From: Moraxella lacunata
GTDB taxonomy: Bacteria > Pseudomonadota > Gammaproteobacteria > Pseudomonadales > Moraxellaceae
NCBI RefSeq assembly: GCF_002027545.1
Contig: NZ_MXAN01000108.1
Coordinates: 1 to 12,736, forward strand
Direction: 5' to 3'
DNA length: 12,736 nt
The notes beneath the pieces are model-generated. The model was not told where the DNA came from. It saw nothing but the letters and a program-made list of their open reading frames with translations, and made no database searches. Shown in pieces: positions 1 through 6,251 of this stretch. The position numbers and the translations under genes are program-made. The number at the start of each line of letters is the position of its first letter. The stretch's first letter is position 1.

Positions 1-30
1 TGGAATACAGTTGCTACAAAACACGCAAGG

Positions 31-693
31 TTATTGAGCTGTGGCGGTTGCCGAACCTGAATTTGCCCCTGCTGTTGCCGAACCTGTATTGGCATTATTG
101 CTATTATTGCCAAAATTGACCGTTGGGGCGGTGCTAATGGCTTGCTCATTTTCCACGCTAAAATTGGCTTTGGTCTGCATACCAAACACTTTGGCGGTTA
201 GGTTGGTTGGGAACTGGCGAACCGTTGTGTTATAGCCTTGCACGCTTTGAATATAGTTGTTACGAGCGACCGTAATGCGGTTTTCGGTGCCTTCTAGCTG
301 AGCTTGTAGGTCTTGGAACATACCGTCCGCTTTGAGCTGTGGGTAGTTTTCGGTGACCATCATCAGCCGTGATAAGGCAGATGTCATGCCTGCTTGGGCT
401 TCTTGGTATTGTTTCATGGCGTTGGGGTCGTTTAGGGTCTCAGGGGTCAGCTGAACGCTACCAACACGAGAGCGGGCTTGGGCGACTTCGGTCAAGACTT
501 CTTTTTCGTGTTCGGCATAACGCTCCACCACCGCCACAAGGTTTGGCACAAGGTCGGCACGGCGTTGGTATTGGTTCACCACTTCCGACCATTTGGCGTT
601 AGTGTCTTCGTCTAGGGCTTGCAAGTTATTATAACCACAACCTGATAGGGTCAAAGTACTGGCAAGCAGGGCTGATGTGATGAGTTTTTTCAT
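31..693 (-). CDS. lemA: LemA family lipoprotein
   Basis: The protein is 220 residues long. It opens with a lipoprotein signal peptide (MKKL, then a hydrophobic stretch, then lipobox LSGC with the lipidated Cys at residue 19), so it is probably anchored in a membrane facing the periplasm. The body is the helical LemA domain, recognised by NQYQRRADLVPNLV (about 40-53) and the segment EGTENRITVARNNY (about 134-147). The function of LemA proteins is not established in general. The start at 693 was chosen because it gives a normal signal peptide and has AAAAGG a few bases upstream; an in-frame extension to 816 would put a second hydrophobic segment ahead of the signal peptide and lacks support. 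The C-terminal 30 residues are low-complexity (Asn, Gly, Ser, Ala, Thr) with a short repeat. LemA genes are often followed by a TPM-domain gene, which would lie beyond the window edge. The family assignment is firm. Confidence 0.93.
   Translation of the reverse strand: MKKLITSALLASTLTLSGCGYNNLQALDEDTNAKWSEVVNQYQRRADLVPNLVAVVERYAEHEKEVLTEVAQARSRVGSVQLTPETLNDPNAMKQYQEAQAGMTSALSRLMMVTENYPQLKADGMFQDLQAQLEGTENRITVARNNYIQSVQGYNTTVRQFPTNLTAKVFGMQTKANFSVENEQAISTAPTVNFGNNSNNANTGSATAGANSGSATATAQ
47..86. repeat. 13-bp direct repeat in the lemA tail
   Basis: The 13-mer GTTGCCGAACCTG occurs at 47-59 and again at 74-86, with a 27-base period. On the minus strand it encodes two GSATA-containing nine-residue units in the disordered C-terminus of LemA. 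An in-frame duplication of this type can expand or contract without breaking the gene. Confidence 0.7.
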
Positions 694-730
694 AAATTGC
701 CTTTTGAATATAAAATAAAAAGTTATGCTT

Positions 731-758
731 ATAATAAAGATTTGTCTGTCAAATGCAA
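731..758 (-). promoter_or_regulatory. Putative lemA promoter
   Basis: On the minus strand a -35-like TTGCAT (758-753) and a -10-like TATTAT (736-731) are separated by 16 bp, about 40 bp upstream of the lemA start. A TTGACA overlapping this region has no well-placed -10. The assignment rests only on consensus similarity. Confidence 0.45.
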
Positions 759-954
759 GTAAAAAAATGTAGCTTGCCTTTAAATAGTTGGAATTTACAA
801 AGTTTTTTGCCGTCATTTTATATTAAATTTATCTTAAAAATAGCAACAAAAAAACTTAATAAAACCAAAAAATTGTAAAAAACATTAAAAAATTGTAGAT
901 TTTTTTAAAAAAGTATGGCAAATTGTGAACACTTAAATTTTTTGGCTCTGGTTC

Positions 955-1065
955 AAAAAGTATGCTACAAGGAAAACCGTTCGTGGTGAGCTTGGGAAAC
1001 CTAACGGTTTTCCTACCCTTCGACAGGCTCAGGGCGAACGGAAAACCTAGTTCAGCATACTTTTT
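955..1065. repeat. REP-like composite palindromic element
   Basis: This 111-bp unit is bounded by a perfect 12-bp inverted repeat (AAAAAGTATGCT at 955-966, AGCATACTTTTT at 1054-1065). Nested inside are GGAAAACCGTT (971-981) with AACGGTTTTCC (1003-1013), and CCGTTCG (977-983) with CGAACGG (1035-1041). It is much more GC-rich than its surroundings. The core around 1016-1041, containing CTTCGACAGGCTCAGG, resembles from memory a REP-type motif found in many proteobacterial genomes; that resemblance was not checked. No clear target duplication flanks it. Confidence 0.75.
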
Positions 1066-1100
1066 AGACTACTACCAATTTTTTATTTAACGTATCTTAG

Positions 1101-1206
1101 CTCGGCTTAAAATGTTCATTGATTGATAATTTTTGATTTTTCAACGAGACAGACAAAATGCTTGCGGTTTGTTCTACCAAATCAATCAATCGGCTAAGCT
1201 GAGAGT
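1101..1206. repeat. Inverted-repeat element, copy A (MITE-like)
   Basis: The outer arms CTCGGCTTA (1101-1109) and TAAGCTGAG (1195-1203) pair with one G-T wobble. The inner arms ATTGATTGAT (1118-1127) and ATCAATCAAT (1181-1190) are perfectly complementary. Both ends and the spacing match a second unit at 3069-3178, so this is a repeated element rather than a chance palindrome. It lies just upstream of the symporter gene. Confidence 0.55.
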
Positions 1207-1262
1207 TAATTTTATTTTACTTTTTATTTGTCATGATTGCAAACGCATAGGGAGCGATGACT

Positions 1263-2783
1263 ATGAATGAGATTGTTAATTGGCTAAACGGGATTATTTG
1301 GAGTCCTGCCTTGATTTATCTGTGTCTTGGGGCAGGGCTATTTTATTCCATCATGACCCGTTTTGTGCAGTTGCGTCTGTTTGGCGAGATGGTACGCCTT
1401 GTATTTAACAAAACCAAAAGCGATGACGGGATTTCGTCCTTTCAGGCATTTGTGGTGGCACTTGCCAACCGTGTGGGCGTGGGTAACATTGCAGGGGTGG
1501 CGGCTGCCATCGGCTTTGGTGGTCCTTCGGCGGTATTTTGGATGTGGGTGGTGGCATTTTTGGGAGCGTCCACCGCTTACGCTGAGAGTACATTATCACA
1601 AATCTACAAAGAGCGAGACCCCATCACAGGGCAATACCGTGGCGGCCCTGCCTATTATTTTGAAAAAGGCTTGGGACAAAAATGGTACGCCATACTCTTT
1701 GCCGTGGCGATGATTATCTCCTGTGGCGTGTTTTTGCCAGGGGTGCAAGCCAATGGCGTTGCCAGTGCGGTAACTCGCATCACAGGCGAAGGCAATTTGG
1801 TTAATTTCTTAGGGCTAGAAGTCGGCACGCTACGCATCGCTGTCATGGCGGTTGTTGTTGTGGCGGTGGGCGTGATTATCCTAGGCGGTATCAAGCGTAT
1901 TGCAAGCTTTGCTGAGATTGTCGTGCCATTTATGGCGGTCGGCTACATTGTGCTTGCCCTGCTTATCATGGTCATGAACCTTGACAAAATCCCTGCGGTC
2001 TTTGGGCTTATCATGGGCGATATCTTCAACCCAATGGCAGGTTTTGGGGCGGCGATTGGCTGGGGTGTCAAGCGTGGCGTTTATTCCAACGAAGCTGGTC
2101 AAGGTACAGGCCCACACCACTCGGGGGCTGCCGAAGTAGACCACCCATCTCAGCAAGGTCTTGTACAGGCGTTCTCTGTTTATGTGGATACGCTTATTGT
2201 GTGTACGGCAACTGCCTTTATGATTTTGACCATGGGAACTTACAACGTCCAAGGCACGCTTGAAACAGGGCAGTTCATCGTCCAAAATATCGATGCTGGC
2301 GTTGAGATTGGCACACCTGCCTTTACTCAGATGGCACTCGAGACGACTTTTGGGGCGTTTGGTAATTACTTTATTGCTGTTGCCATCTTCTTCTTCGCCT
2401 TTACCACGATTTTGGCATACTATCACATTGCTGAGATTAACGTGGTGTATTTGTCAAGATTTTTGGGCAAACAAGCTCAAAAAACAGGGTTAATGATTGC
2501 CAAAATCATCATTCTTATCATGGTGGGCTATGGTGCGTTGAACAGTGCTGGTGCTATTTGGGCATGGGGCGATGTGGGCGTGGGCATGACTGCATGGCTG
2601 AACATCATCGGTATCTTGATTATGTTCTTTATGGGGTCTCGGGTTACCATGCGAATGCTTGCCGACTATGAAGCACAGCGTAAATCGGGTCAGCGTATTA
2701 CCTTTGACCCTGCCAAATTTGGTATCAAAAATGCCACATTCTGGGAAGAGCGTCTGCGTCAAAATGACAGACAAGACAGCTAA
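1263..2783 (+). CDS. Sodium:alanine/glycine symporter, AGCS family
   Basis: This is a 506-residue inner-membrane carrier of the alanine/glycine:cation symporter family, which imports small neutral amino acids with Na+. About ten hydrophobic membrane segments span the protein. Family landmarks are NRVGVGNIAGVA (69-80), the adjoining GGPSAVFWMWVVAFLG, RGGPAYYFEKGLG (127-139), and SNEAGQGTGPHH near 274, a variant of the usual SNEAG(M)GSAP motif. The start at 1263 is preferred because AGGGAG (1249-1254) is 8 bases upstream; the ATG at 1257 is only 2 bases from it. The gene is monocistronic: it has an intrinsic terminator directly downstream, and copies of one inverted-repeat element lie on both sides. 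The exact amino-acid substrate cannot be told from sequence. Confidence 0.92.
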   Translation: MNEIVNWLNGIIWSPALIYLCLGAGLFYSIMTRFVQLRLFGEMVRLVFNKTKSDDGISSFQAFVVALANRVGVGNIAGVAAAIGFGGPSAVFWMWVVAFLGASTAYAESTLSQIYKERDPITGQYRGGPAYYFEKGLGQKWYAILFAVAMIISCGVFLPGVQANGVASAVTRITGEGNLVNFLGLEVGTLRIAVMAVVVVAVGVIILGGIKRIASFAEIVVPFMAVGYIVLALLIMVMNLDKIPAVFGLIMGDIFNPMAGFGAAIGWGVKRGVYSNEAGQGTGPHHSGAAEVDHPSQQGLVQAFSVYVDTLIVCTATAFMILTMGTYNVQGTLETGQFIVQNIDAGVEIGTPAFTQMALETTFGAFGNYFIAVAIFFFAFTTILAYYHIAEINVVYLSRFLGKQAQKTGLMIAKIIILIMVGYGALNSAGAIWAWGDVGVGMTAWLNIIGILIMFFMGSRVTMRMLADYEAQRKSGQRITFDPAKFGIKNATFWEERLRQNDRQDS

Positions 2784-2794
2784 CATCCATACAA

Positions 2795-2823
2795 ACAAAA
2801 CCGCTCAGCTTGGGCGGTTTTGT
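2795..2823 (+). terminator. Intrinsic terminator of the symporter gene
   Basis: A perfect 10-bp stem, ACAAAACCGC (2795-2804) with GCGGTTTTGT (2814-2823), can be extended inward by C-G and T-G pairs to leave a 5-base loop. The T-rich 3' side continues into CATTTTA. It begins 11 bases after the agcS stop codon. Confidence 0.85.
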
Positions 2824-3068
2824 CATTTTATGGCAAATCTTACAGACTTAGCCTTAACTATGATAAAATTTGGACTGTGTTCTATCTAATTGACAAACAT
2901 GCTTAAACTGCTTTATGCCATTTTCCGCTTAATTATCATTATCAGTCATTGCTTTGTGTTTACTGATTATTAGGGCGTGCCTGCCCTTTATAACACAATT
3001 TAAATTTAGAAATACTGCAAAAATAAAATGATGTTTTTGCATGAAAAATTGATTAAAGCTACTTCACG

Positions 3069-3178
3069 CTCAACTTAAAATGATAACTTATTGATTATTT
3101 GATAATTATTTTTTGGATTATGGGGGTAAATTATAATTTTTCCCTTGACAAATCAATCACTTGCATAAAGTTAAGAGT
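3069..3178. repeat. Inverted-repeat element, copy B (MITE-like)
   Basis: The left end CTCAACTTAAAATG (3069-3082) matches copy A (1101-1114) at 12 of 14 bases. The right side shares CAAATCAATCA exactly (3149-3159 versus 1178-1188) and an end block of 9/12 identity (3167-3178 versus 1195-1206). Inner arms ATTGATT (3090-3096) and AATCAAT (3151-3157) are complementary. The outer arms are more decayed than in copy A. Confidence 0.5.
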
Positions 3179-3272
3179 GGGGTTTGAAGTTTTAAACTTT
3201 CATCTTATTTTATAAAAATGCTGTCAATGTTCAACATGCCCCAGCGATAAATCCATTTAAAAAGGCAAAAAT

Positions 3273-3833
3273 ATGCACCTATATATGATAAAACTCGGAG
3301 CAACCCCAAAAGGGCGACTCATAGAACAGCACGACATCTTTTTTGGTATTGGCAAGAGTGTGGCAGAGCTGATTCCCCATTTTGAAAAGGCATGGGCGGA
3401 CATCAAGGATATTTGGCACATTGACGCTTATCGTACAGTGAGCCGTGTCGGTGGCTATCGGGTGCGAGTGGTGGAGCGTGAGACGTTTGTGGATAATGGG
3501 CTACACTTGTACTTTATTAACATGGGTGGTTATAAGGCAGGCGAATTTGAAGAGTTTCATCACAAACTTTTGGTGGTCGCTCATGACATAGCAGGGGCGA
3601 TAAGCCTTGCCAAACAAAGCACTTTTTATCAAGAATTTGATGCAGGTGGGCGTGCGGTGTCGCACATTGATGACAAACATGGCGTGGACATTGACGACAT
3701 TCACAAGGTGTCGGACGTGTTAAATGACGAGTTTAAAGCCAAATACGCCCTACAAATAGAGCCGTGCGATGATGATGTGGCGGACGAGATTGTGATTGGT
3801 TATTTGCCAAAAAAGCTGTTTTATCATTCATGA
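3273..3833 (+). CDS. DUF1543-type protein with duplicated domain
   Basis: This is a 186-residue, soluble, acidic protein with no signal peptide or membrane segment. It matches my memory of the DUF1543 family, whose function is unknown, through LYMIKLGATPKGRLIEQHD (3-21) followed by FFGIGKSVAELIP. A second, weaker unit begins with LYFINMGGYKAGEFEEFHH (79-97), so the protein appears to be two tandem copies of one fold. The start is supported by AAAAAGG 7-8 bases upstream. It stands alone, between an inverted-repeat element and the broken carbonic anhydrase, and shows no operon link. No catalytic residues can be assigned. The family call is moderately sure; function unknown. Confidence 0.75.
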   Translation: MHLYMIKLGATPKGRLIEQHDIFFGIGKSVAELIPHFEKAWADIKDIWHIDAYRTVSRVGGYRVRVVERETFVDNGLHLYFINMGGYKAGEFEEFHHKLLVVAHDIAGAISLAKQSTFYQEFDAGGRAVSHIDDKHGVDIDDIHKVSDVLNDEFKAKYALQIEPCDDDVADEIVIGYLPKKLFYHS

Positions 3834-3942
3834 TTTTTATAAATAATTGATATATAGTAACATTTTTACCTCTATTTATTGCTATAAAGTTACGAGATGT
3901 CTTTTTTATGGGTTAAACGGAACATACAGGCAAAATTTGGGC

Positions 3943-3948
3943 TATAAT
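3943..3948 (+). promoter_or_regulatory. Putative -10 box before the carbonic anhydrase locus
   Basis: A consensus TATAAT lies 62 bases upstream of the original ATG at 4010. No good -35 hexamer lies 16-18 bases before it, so activity is uncertain. Confidence 0.35.
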
Positions 3949-4009
3949 GCCATTTAGCATTTTAATGCACGACTGTTTATTCCCTTAATTTCATCTCATA
4001 GGACACATC

Positions 4010-4842
4010 ATGTTAAGCCTACTCTTGCCATCAGCGTACTTGCCTTAGCTCTGTCTGCTTGTACCACCACCCAACACGCACAGCACGACCACCACACTCA
4101 TGGGCACGCTCATCATGACCACCATCACGGGCACGACCACCATCATCACGACCACGCACATTGGGGCTATGCTGTCAGTAGCGTACCACCAGAGAACTGG
4201 GGCGACATCGAAGTAAACCGCCTATGTAAAACAGGTTAAGAACAATCACCCATCAACATCGACACCGTGGTTAAGCCACGCCCTGATGGCGACGGCAACT
4301 TTAACTTAGCGCCTAACTACACCGCCAGCGACTTTGAAGTGGTCAATAACGGTCACACCATCTCTTTTAATGCCAAAGACGACAAAAACACCCTAAACGT
4401 CAATGGCGTAGACTATAAATTACTACAATTCCACTACCACGTACCCAGCGAACACACTGTGATGAATGCGTTTTATCCATTAGAGATTCACTTTGTTCAT
4501 CAAAATGCCAATGGCGGTCTGGCGGTGATTGGCGTATTGGTAGAAAAAGGAGCAACCAACATCAACCTTGGCAAAATCCTAACCGACCTACCCAAAGATG
4601 GTAAATACACAGGCACATTATCATTCTTTAATATCGCCACCATCATGCCCACCAACAGCCCCACCTATGCCTATAACGGCTCACTCACCACCCCACCTTG
4701 CTCAGAGCAAGTACAATGGCTACTACAAGCCAAGCCAATCACTGCTGACAGCGAACAGCTAAATACCCTTGCCAAGCTCTACAACGGCAACAACCGCCCT
4801 GTACAGCCCCAAGGCGACCGCACGGTTCATATCGTAGAATAA
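4010..4842 (+). pseudogene. Alpha-carbonic anhydrase lipoprotein, frameshifted and stopped
   Basis: The intact product would be a periplasmic zinc enzyme interconverting CO2 and bicarbonate. The original start is ATG 4010 with AGGA 7 bases upstream. After ATGTT the reading frame jumps: from 4015 it reads KPTLAISVLALALSAC, a lipoprotein signal with LSAC (Cys codon 4060-4062). That frame is out of phase with the ATG, which hits TAG at 4046-4048. One missing base, probably in the T or A run of codons 2-3, explains it. A His-rich linker follows (4075-4161), then HWGY and PENWGDI. An in-frame TAA at 4237-4239 sits between CKTG and EQSPINI, where homologues have a sense codon. From there the frame is open to 4842 and keeps the zinc-ligand motifs FHYHVPSEH and EIHFVH, plus YNGSLTTPPCSEQVQWLL. 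The rest of the domain looks intact, suggesting recent decay or sequence errors. A GTG at 4267 could start only a fragment. Confidence 0.85.
4075..4161 (+). repeat. His-rich coding segment
   Basis: In the carbonic anhydrase frame, 29 codons encode 18 histidines interspersed with Asp, Gly, Ala, Gln and Thr, directly after the lipidated cysteine region. In intact proteins such tracts bind zinc or other transition metals; here a role in loading zinc onto the adjoining carbonic anhydrase domain is an inference. Confidence 0.85.
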
Positions 4843-4849
4843 CAACTGC

Positions 4850-5060
4850 AGGGCAATCGCACTACAAAATTTTACATGAAATTGATTAAAAATCAAGCAA
4901 ATTTAGTATTTATAGTTAATTTTATCTAAATATATTTTTAATAAATTATTCAAAATATAATTGGTTTGGTGAGTTTTTAAATAATTTGTGTCTAAAAATT
5001 GCCAATTTCTTCAAAAACATAATTTTATTTGCTAGAAATTAAATATAGTGCGATTGCCCT
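4850..5060. mobile_element. MITE-like element, 211 bp
   Basis: Perfect 15-bp terminal inverted repeats, AGGGCAATCGCACTA (4850-4864) and its complement (5046-5060), bound an interior that is very AT-rich and has no coding capacity. The termini look like those of a transposase-dependent element. Flanking sequences ATAACAACTG (4839-4848) and ATAACAATTG (5062-5071) are direct repeats with 9/10 identity, possibly a degraded target duplication, although each is offset by one base from the terminus. The left end starts 8 bp after the carbonic anhydrase stop. Confidence 0.7.
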
Positions 5061-5080
5061 GATAACAATTGGCAAAATGA

Positions 5081-5109
5081 TTGGCAATACTCGCCAAACA
5101 TGCTACAAT
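5081..5109 (+). promoter_or_regulatory. Putative truD promoter
   Basis: TTGGCA (5081-5086) and TACAAT (5104-5109) are separated by 17 bp, a near-consensus sigma70 pair. The predicted transcription start is about 5115-5117, 50-odd bases before the truD ATG. It lies outside the MITE-like element. Confidence 0.7.
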
Positions 5110-5112
5110 ACC

Positions 5113-5141
5113 AACGCCCGAGTTTTTACTTGGGCGTTTTT
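5113..5141 (+). terminator. Terminator-like hairpin at the truD transcript start
   Basis: AACGCCCGAGT (5113-5123) pairs with ACTTGGGCGTT (5128-5138) with one G-T wobble and a TTTT loop, and is followed by a T run. By structure it is an intrinsic terminator and could end transcripts arriving from the carbonic anhydrase side. It also lies exactly at the predicted start of the truD transcript, so it may instead be a 5' stabilising hairpin. Confidence 0.7.
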
Positions 5142-5168
5142 AATTTATCATTATTAAAGAACACCATC

Positions 5169-6251
5169 ATGACTCATCACGCCCCACGTCGTCCTTTTAC
5201 CCCTGCCATCATCTCGGCTGATTTTAAGGCTTATCCTGCTGATTTTATCGTCAAAGAGCTGATGGATGTTGATTTTAGTGGTCAAGGCGAACATTTGTGG
5301 GTGCATGTCTGTAAAGTCGGCATGAATACCGCTTTTGTCGCCAAACTGCTAGCAAACTGGGCAAATATTTCCATACGTGATGTTGGCTACTCGGGATTAA
5401 AAGACCGTCATGCCCAAACGTACCAATGGTTTAGCCTAAGACTGCCTAAGCGTGGTCTGCCCACAACAGATTTTGATGAATTCATCAAGGAGTATCTAAA
5501 AGAGGGTGAATGTCTGACACTCATTGTCCATCATTGGCATGACAAAAAACTACACCGTGGCACGCACAAGGCAAATGCCTTTACCATCACGCTAAGACAA
5601 GTGACAGGCGAGATATCCGCCATCAATGCACAGCTTACTCACATCAGGCAGGCAGGCGTACCCAACTATTTTGGCGAGCAACGCTTTGGGCGTGATGGCG
5701 ATAACATCAATCAAGCCAAAGCCTTTTTTGAAAAAATACTCTCATCTGCCAAGCCTTACAAGCCCTTTAAAAAAGACATGGACAAGCACAGCCTATATGT
5801 GTCATCCGCCAGAAGTGTGCTGTTTAATGCCCTACTTAGTGAGCGAGTACGGCTTGGCAGTTGGGATAAGGCGGTGGCAGGCGATGTGTTTAACCTAGAC
5901 GGCACAGGTTCTATTTTTTGTGCTGACATTGACAATGAAATCATCAGACGAGTGACAGAGCAGGACATTCACCCCACTGCCCCACTTTTTGGAGTGGGCG
6001 AGCCAAAAAATACCGATGAGAGCCTACGCATTTATCAGGCGGTATTGGCACAAGATGAATTTGAGCTTATCAAAAATGGACTGTTAAAAGTCGGGGTCAA
6101 ACTTGCTCAACGTCCTTTACGCCTAAGGGTTCATGAGTTAAATTGGCAATGGCATGATGACAGTCTAACGCTAAACTTTGAGTTGCCCACTGGCAGTTTT
6201 GCCACCAGCGTGCTGTTTGCCTTGTGTGAGAATTTGACTAAAAATCATTAA
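5169..6251 (+). CDS. truD: tRNA pseudouridine(13) synthase TruD
   Basis: This 360-residue cytoplasmic enzyme converts U13 of certain tRNAs to pseudouridine; E. coli TruD is 349 residues. The family signature GYSGLKDRHAQTYQWFSL (73-90) contains the catalytic Asp at residue 79. The NYFGEQRFGRDGDN motif (166-179) and the C-terminal LPTGSFATSVL (339-349) are also present, so the whole fold is complete. An ATG at 5100 would extend the protein by 23 residues but overlaps the promoter -10 box, so 5169 was chosen; its Shine-Dalgarno (AAAGAA) is weak. In many gamma-proteobacteria truD lies with ispF and surE; here it stands alone. Its last codons overlap the end of the convergent PHP-domain gene by 4 bp. 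Confidence 0.95.
   Translation: MTHHAPRRPFTPAIISADFKAYPADFIVKELMDVDFSGQGEHLWVHVCKVGMNTAFVAKLLANWANISIRDVGYSGLKDRHAQTYQWFSLRLPKRGLPTTDFDEFIKEYLKEGECLTLIVHHWHDKKLHRGTHKANAFTITLRQVTGEISAINAQLTHIRQAGVPNYFGEQRFGRDGDNINQAKAFFEKILSSAKPYKPFKKDMDKHSLYVSSARSVLFNALLSERVRLGSWDKAVAGDVFNLDGTGSIFCADIDNEIIRRVTEQDIHPTAPLFGVGEPKNTDESLRIYQAVLAQDEFELIKNGLLKVGVKLAQRPLRLRVHELNWQWHDDSLTLNFELPTGSFATSVLFALCENLTKNH

Larger units (their letters stand above)
694..1262. other. AT-rich intergenic region between lemA and agcS
   Basis: This divergent gap of about 570 bases has no supportable gene. Positions 820-950 are almost pure A/T. It holds the lemA promoter, a REP-like composite palindrome (955-1065) and an inverted-repeat element (1101-1206). 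No convincing sigma70 promoter for the downstream symporter could be picked out. Confidence 0.8.
2784..3272. other. AT-rich intergenic region
   Basis: This gap of about 490 bases contains the agcS terminator, a small hairpin (TGCAAAAA at 3016-3023 with TTTTTGCA at 3034-3041) and the second inverted-repeat element (3069-3178). No coding frame with a plausible start was seen. A TTGACA at 3145-3150 has no good -10 partner at normal spacing. Confidence 0.75.

Noticed and set aside
369..602. Plus-strand open frame inside lemA
   Set aside because: It is a shadow of the LemA coding frame, low-complexity and without a start signal.
694..816. Longer lemA start at 816
   Set aside because: The extension is AT-driven, would bury the lipoprotein signal peptide, and overlaps the likely promoter.
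1881..2426. 181-residue open frame on the minus strand inside the symporter gene
   Set aside because: It is antisense to strongly conserved AGCS coding sequence, is of odd composition, and has no ribosome-binding site or recognisable domain.
2971..2986. GGGC/GCCC hairpin at about 2971 as an IS end
   Set aside because: Only 4 bp are paired and no partner terminus was found nearby.
3145..3175. Promoter for the DUF1543 gene based on TTGACA at 3145
   Set aside because: No acceptable -10 lies 16-18 bases downstream, and the hexamer falls inside a repeat element.
4075..4161. CRISPR or tandem repeat array at the CAC/CAT-rich stretch
   Set aside because: The periodicity is due to histidine codons; there are no uniform repeats with unique spacers.
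4237..4239. Programmed readthrough or recoding of the TAA in the carbonic anhydrase
   Set aside because: The gene also carries an unrelated frameshift at its start, and no recoding signal is evident; two lesions favour decay or sequence error.
4267..4842. Independent carbonic anhydrase gene starting at GTG 4267
   Set aside because: It would lack the signal peptide and the conserved N-terminal part, which are present just upstream in the same frame; it is better read as the 3' part of one broken gene.
5100..5168. Longer truD start at 5100
   Set aside because: That ATG overlaps the -10 box of a near-consensus promoter, and the added residues would run through the terminator-like hairpin.
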